Shown in pieces: positions 7,201 through 7,325 of a stretch of DNA of 7,325 bases (within the stretch, counting starts at the first letter, position 1; every line of letters begins with the position of its first letter). This stretch comes from Kiritimatiellia bacterium. Its GTDB lineage: Bacteria > Verrucomicrobiota > Kiritimatiellia > RFP12 > UBA1067. The stretch is taken from contig JAFUDL010000417.1 of NCBI GenBank assembly GCA_017459225.1, positions 1 to 7,325 on the forward strand. The letters are read 5' to 3'. The position numbers were made by a program, and so were the translations under genes. Under the pieces are notes generated by a model that searched no databases, was not told where the DNA came from, and worked only from the letters and a program-made list of their open reading frames with translations.

Positions 7201-7325
7201 GGACTCGTCGCACCGCTTGGTCCCACGCTGAAGGAGCTAGGCCGCGAGGAGCCAGAGGTGGCGGTGCTGGAGAGCTTCGCGACGGCGGCGATGGGCGGCC
7301 CTGCCTCGTGGGACTGGCTCTCGCC
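4246..7325 (+). CDS. Large secreted multidomain protein: PLC/GDPD-like phosphodiesterase + LamG-like + GH42-like barrel (3' end cut)
   Basis: The frame is open from ATG 4246 to the window end (1026 full codons, no stop), so the C-terminus is missing. A GTG at 4264, preceded by AAAGG at 4249-4253, is an equally possible start; both give a signal peptide ending near VAVAAA. Residues about 44-275 resemble the PI-PLC/glycerophosphodiesterase superfamily, in particular the AIM6-like branch. Visible motifs are HSHNDY (His48/His50), IEADIFLVDG (Glu71, Asp73), LLVAH (His85), LLVDLKNG (Asp127) and INTDRP (Asp265). The expected His and acidic residues are thus present. After a Gly/Ala/Ser linker, residues about 293-495 look like a LamG/ConA-like sandwich (FEWDFTKGLP, VRWNLDGKKQ, GYIRRIAVTPL). 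A second beta domain follows to about 610. From about 612 there is a GH42-like barrel: MWGSSG, GHPAFAGVLPCSELRD with candidate acid/base Glu742, and VKGIMFHGWG. EVAVLESFAT at about 1004 looks like the start of a trimerisation-like domain. Activity of either enzymatic part is inferred. It is the third gene of the operon. Confidence 0.88.
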   Translation, partial: MKGARKVKSLFVTLVASLFASVAVAAAPESVGGIARGVQPGRGEMLIHSHNDYAQKRPFWGAYEAGADSIEADIFLVDGDLLVAHSRKELRKENSLRRLYLEPLRSVMRKNGGRARANGKPIQLLVDLKNGKPALDRLVEMIEKEGFRECFDIAKNPSAARLTVTGDHSKVEDLFTYPDFVFFDMPPTRVLADEQYKRVPLISHYARAYTRWRSGVMAEEDKEKIRAAVRQAHEKGSKFRLWGYPDNPEAWRLAMELGLDYINTDRPAAAAAFLRGLGAGAEGESSAATAGAFEWDFTKGLPKGGKLRACAVIDPQGLSPAQIARNVTGKDGAGVEFPEVKLPEAFAFEAEVVPFVAWTNEADRAAAAAPRSLHVFDTMAVNYKPKCRDKGLQVMFRQAGDTWTAQFYAGLGDMTCLATGPTFTPKAGVPVRLRIEYDALGTVRWNLDGKKQESYLAKAGPIMPDPTRRPVVGDRICSLYGPFNGYIRRIAVTPLARPPLALRPDGRRAFERGETNAAFAVSAFYRGPGSLTDVTCEIDELDPSGGKVYKHMEWKGLLKLEAGKWTEFFVKPLETRLRPGKYPVSVRFAGRTPDGKDVAATNTFDMAIGPVFADRMPAVMWGSSGTDEVVRDFGFTHVLRYDGLASPECTREQARQITDMYDRALAAGMRMMHSQGVRYPDGDVEKYSRCRRDGTPYADSRGHKLPEVSNSELVDYARRIVAAEMARVGGHPAFAGVLPCSELRDHTAPSFRTEHLRYKAETGRDVPPEVTRKTFDLKSAEARFPNGVVPVDDPIYAYYSWFWGGGDGWPGYTGAIADEYRKTAGRYGDGSAAQKRRPFFSFWDPAVRCPPKWGSGGDVDVLNQWVYALPEPMNVAGPAEEILAMAAGRAGQQPMIMTQLICYRAQLAPSNVVVSPLPMWVQKRPRAGFPTIPADSLQEAVWSMIAKPVKGIMFHGWGTIAETGSETGYTYTSPESAARLRELLNGLVAPLGPTLKELGREEPEVAVLESFATAAMGGPASWDWLS

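Overview
The window carries four genes, all on the + strand, and no RNA genes, insertion sequences or CRISPR arrays. High GC with strong G/C bias at third codon positions, secreted glycoside-hydrolase-like enzymes, a lipoprotein and a TTGCCA/TATAAT promoter set directly on a start codon together suggest an uncultured, Gram-negative member of the Verrucomicrobia/Kiritimatiellota/Lentisphaerota group. That placement is inference; no marker gene is present. 

Layout. (1) Positions 3-569: the 3' part of a gene entering from the left, encoding a small basic helical protein of unknown function. (2) Positions 570-639: a short intergenic region with a near-consensus sigma70-type promoter (TTGCCA, 17 bp, TATAAT). 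Its predicted transcription start falls on the ATG of the next gene, so a leaderless mRNA is likely. (3) Positions 640-2352: a lipoprotein of about 570 residues made of aromatic 'F/W-P-L-W/Y' repeats, function unknown. (4) Positions 2349-4229: a secreted clan GH-A (GH39-like) glycosidase, overlapping the lipoprotein stop by ATGA. A Rossmann/GATase-like domain appears to be inserted between its nucleophile strand and its last barrel strand. (5) Positions 4246-7325: a very large secreted protein cut by the right edge. It joins a PLC/GDPD-like phosphodiesterase barrel, a LamG-like sandwich, a second beta domain and a GH42-like barrel. It is open from its start to the window end with no stop codon.

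Genes 2-4 look like one transcription unit driven by the 604-632 promoter. All three products carry export signals, so the operon probably makes an envelope/periplasmic set acting on a complex glycan or glycan-phosphate material. Substrate and exact reactions cannot be read from the sequence. The lipoprotein could be a surface or scaffold component, but that is a guess from context.

The most notable points are the leaderless promoter, the two unusual enzyme architectures, and the unrecognised repeat lipoprotein with codon use unlike its operon partners.
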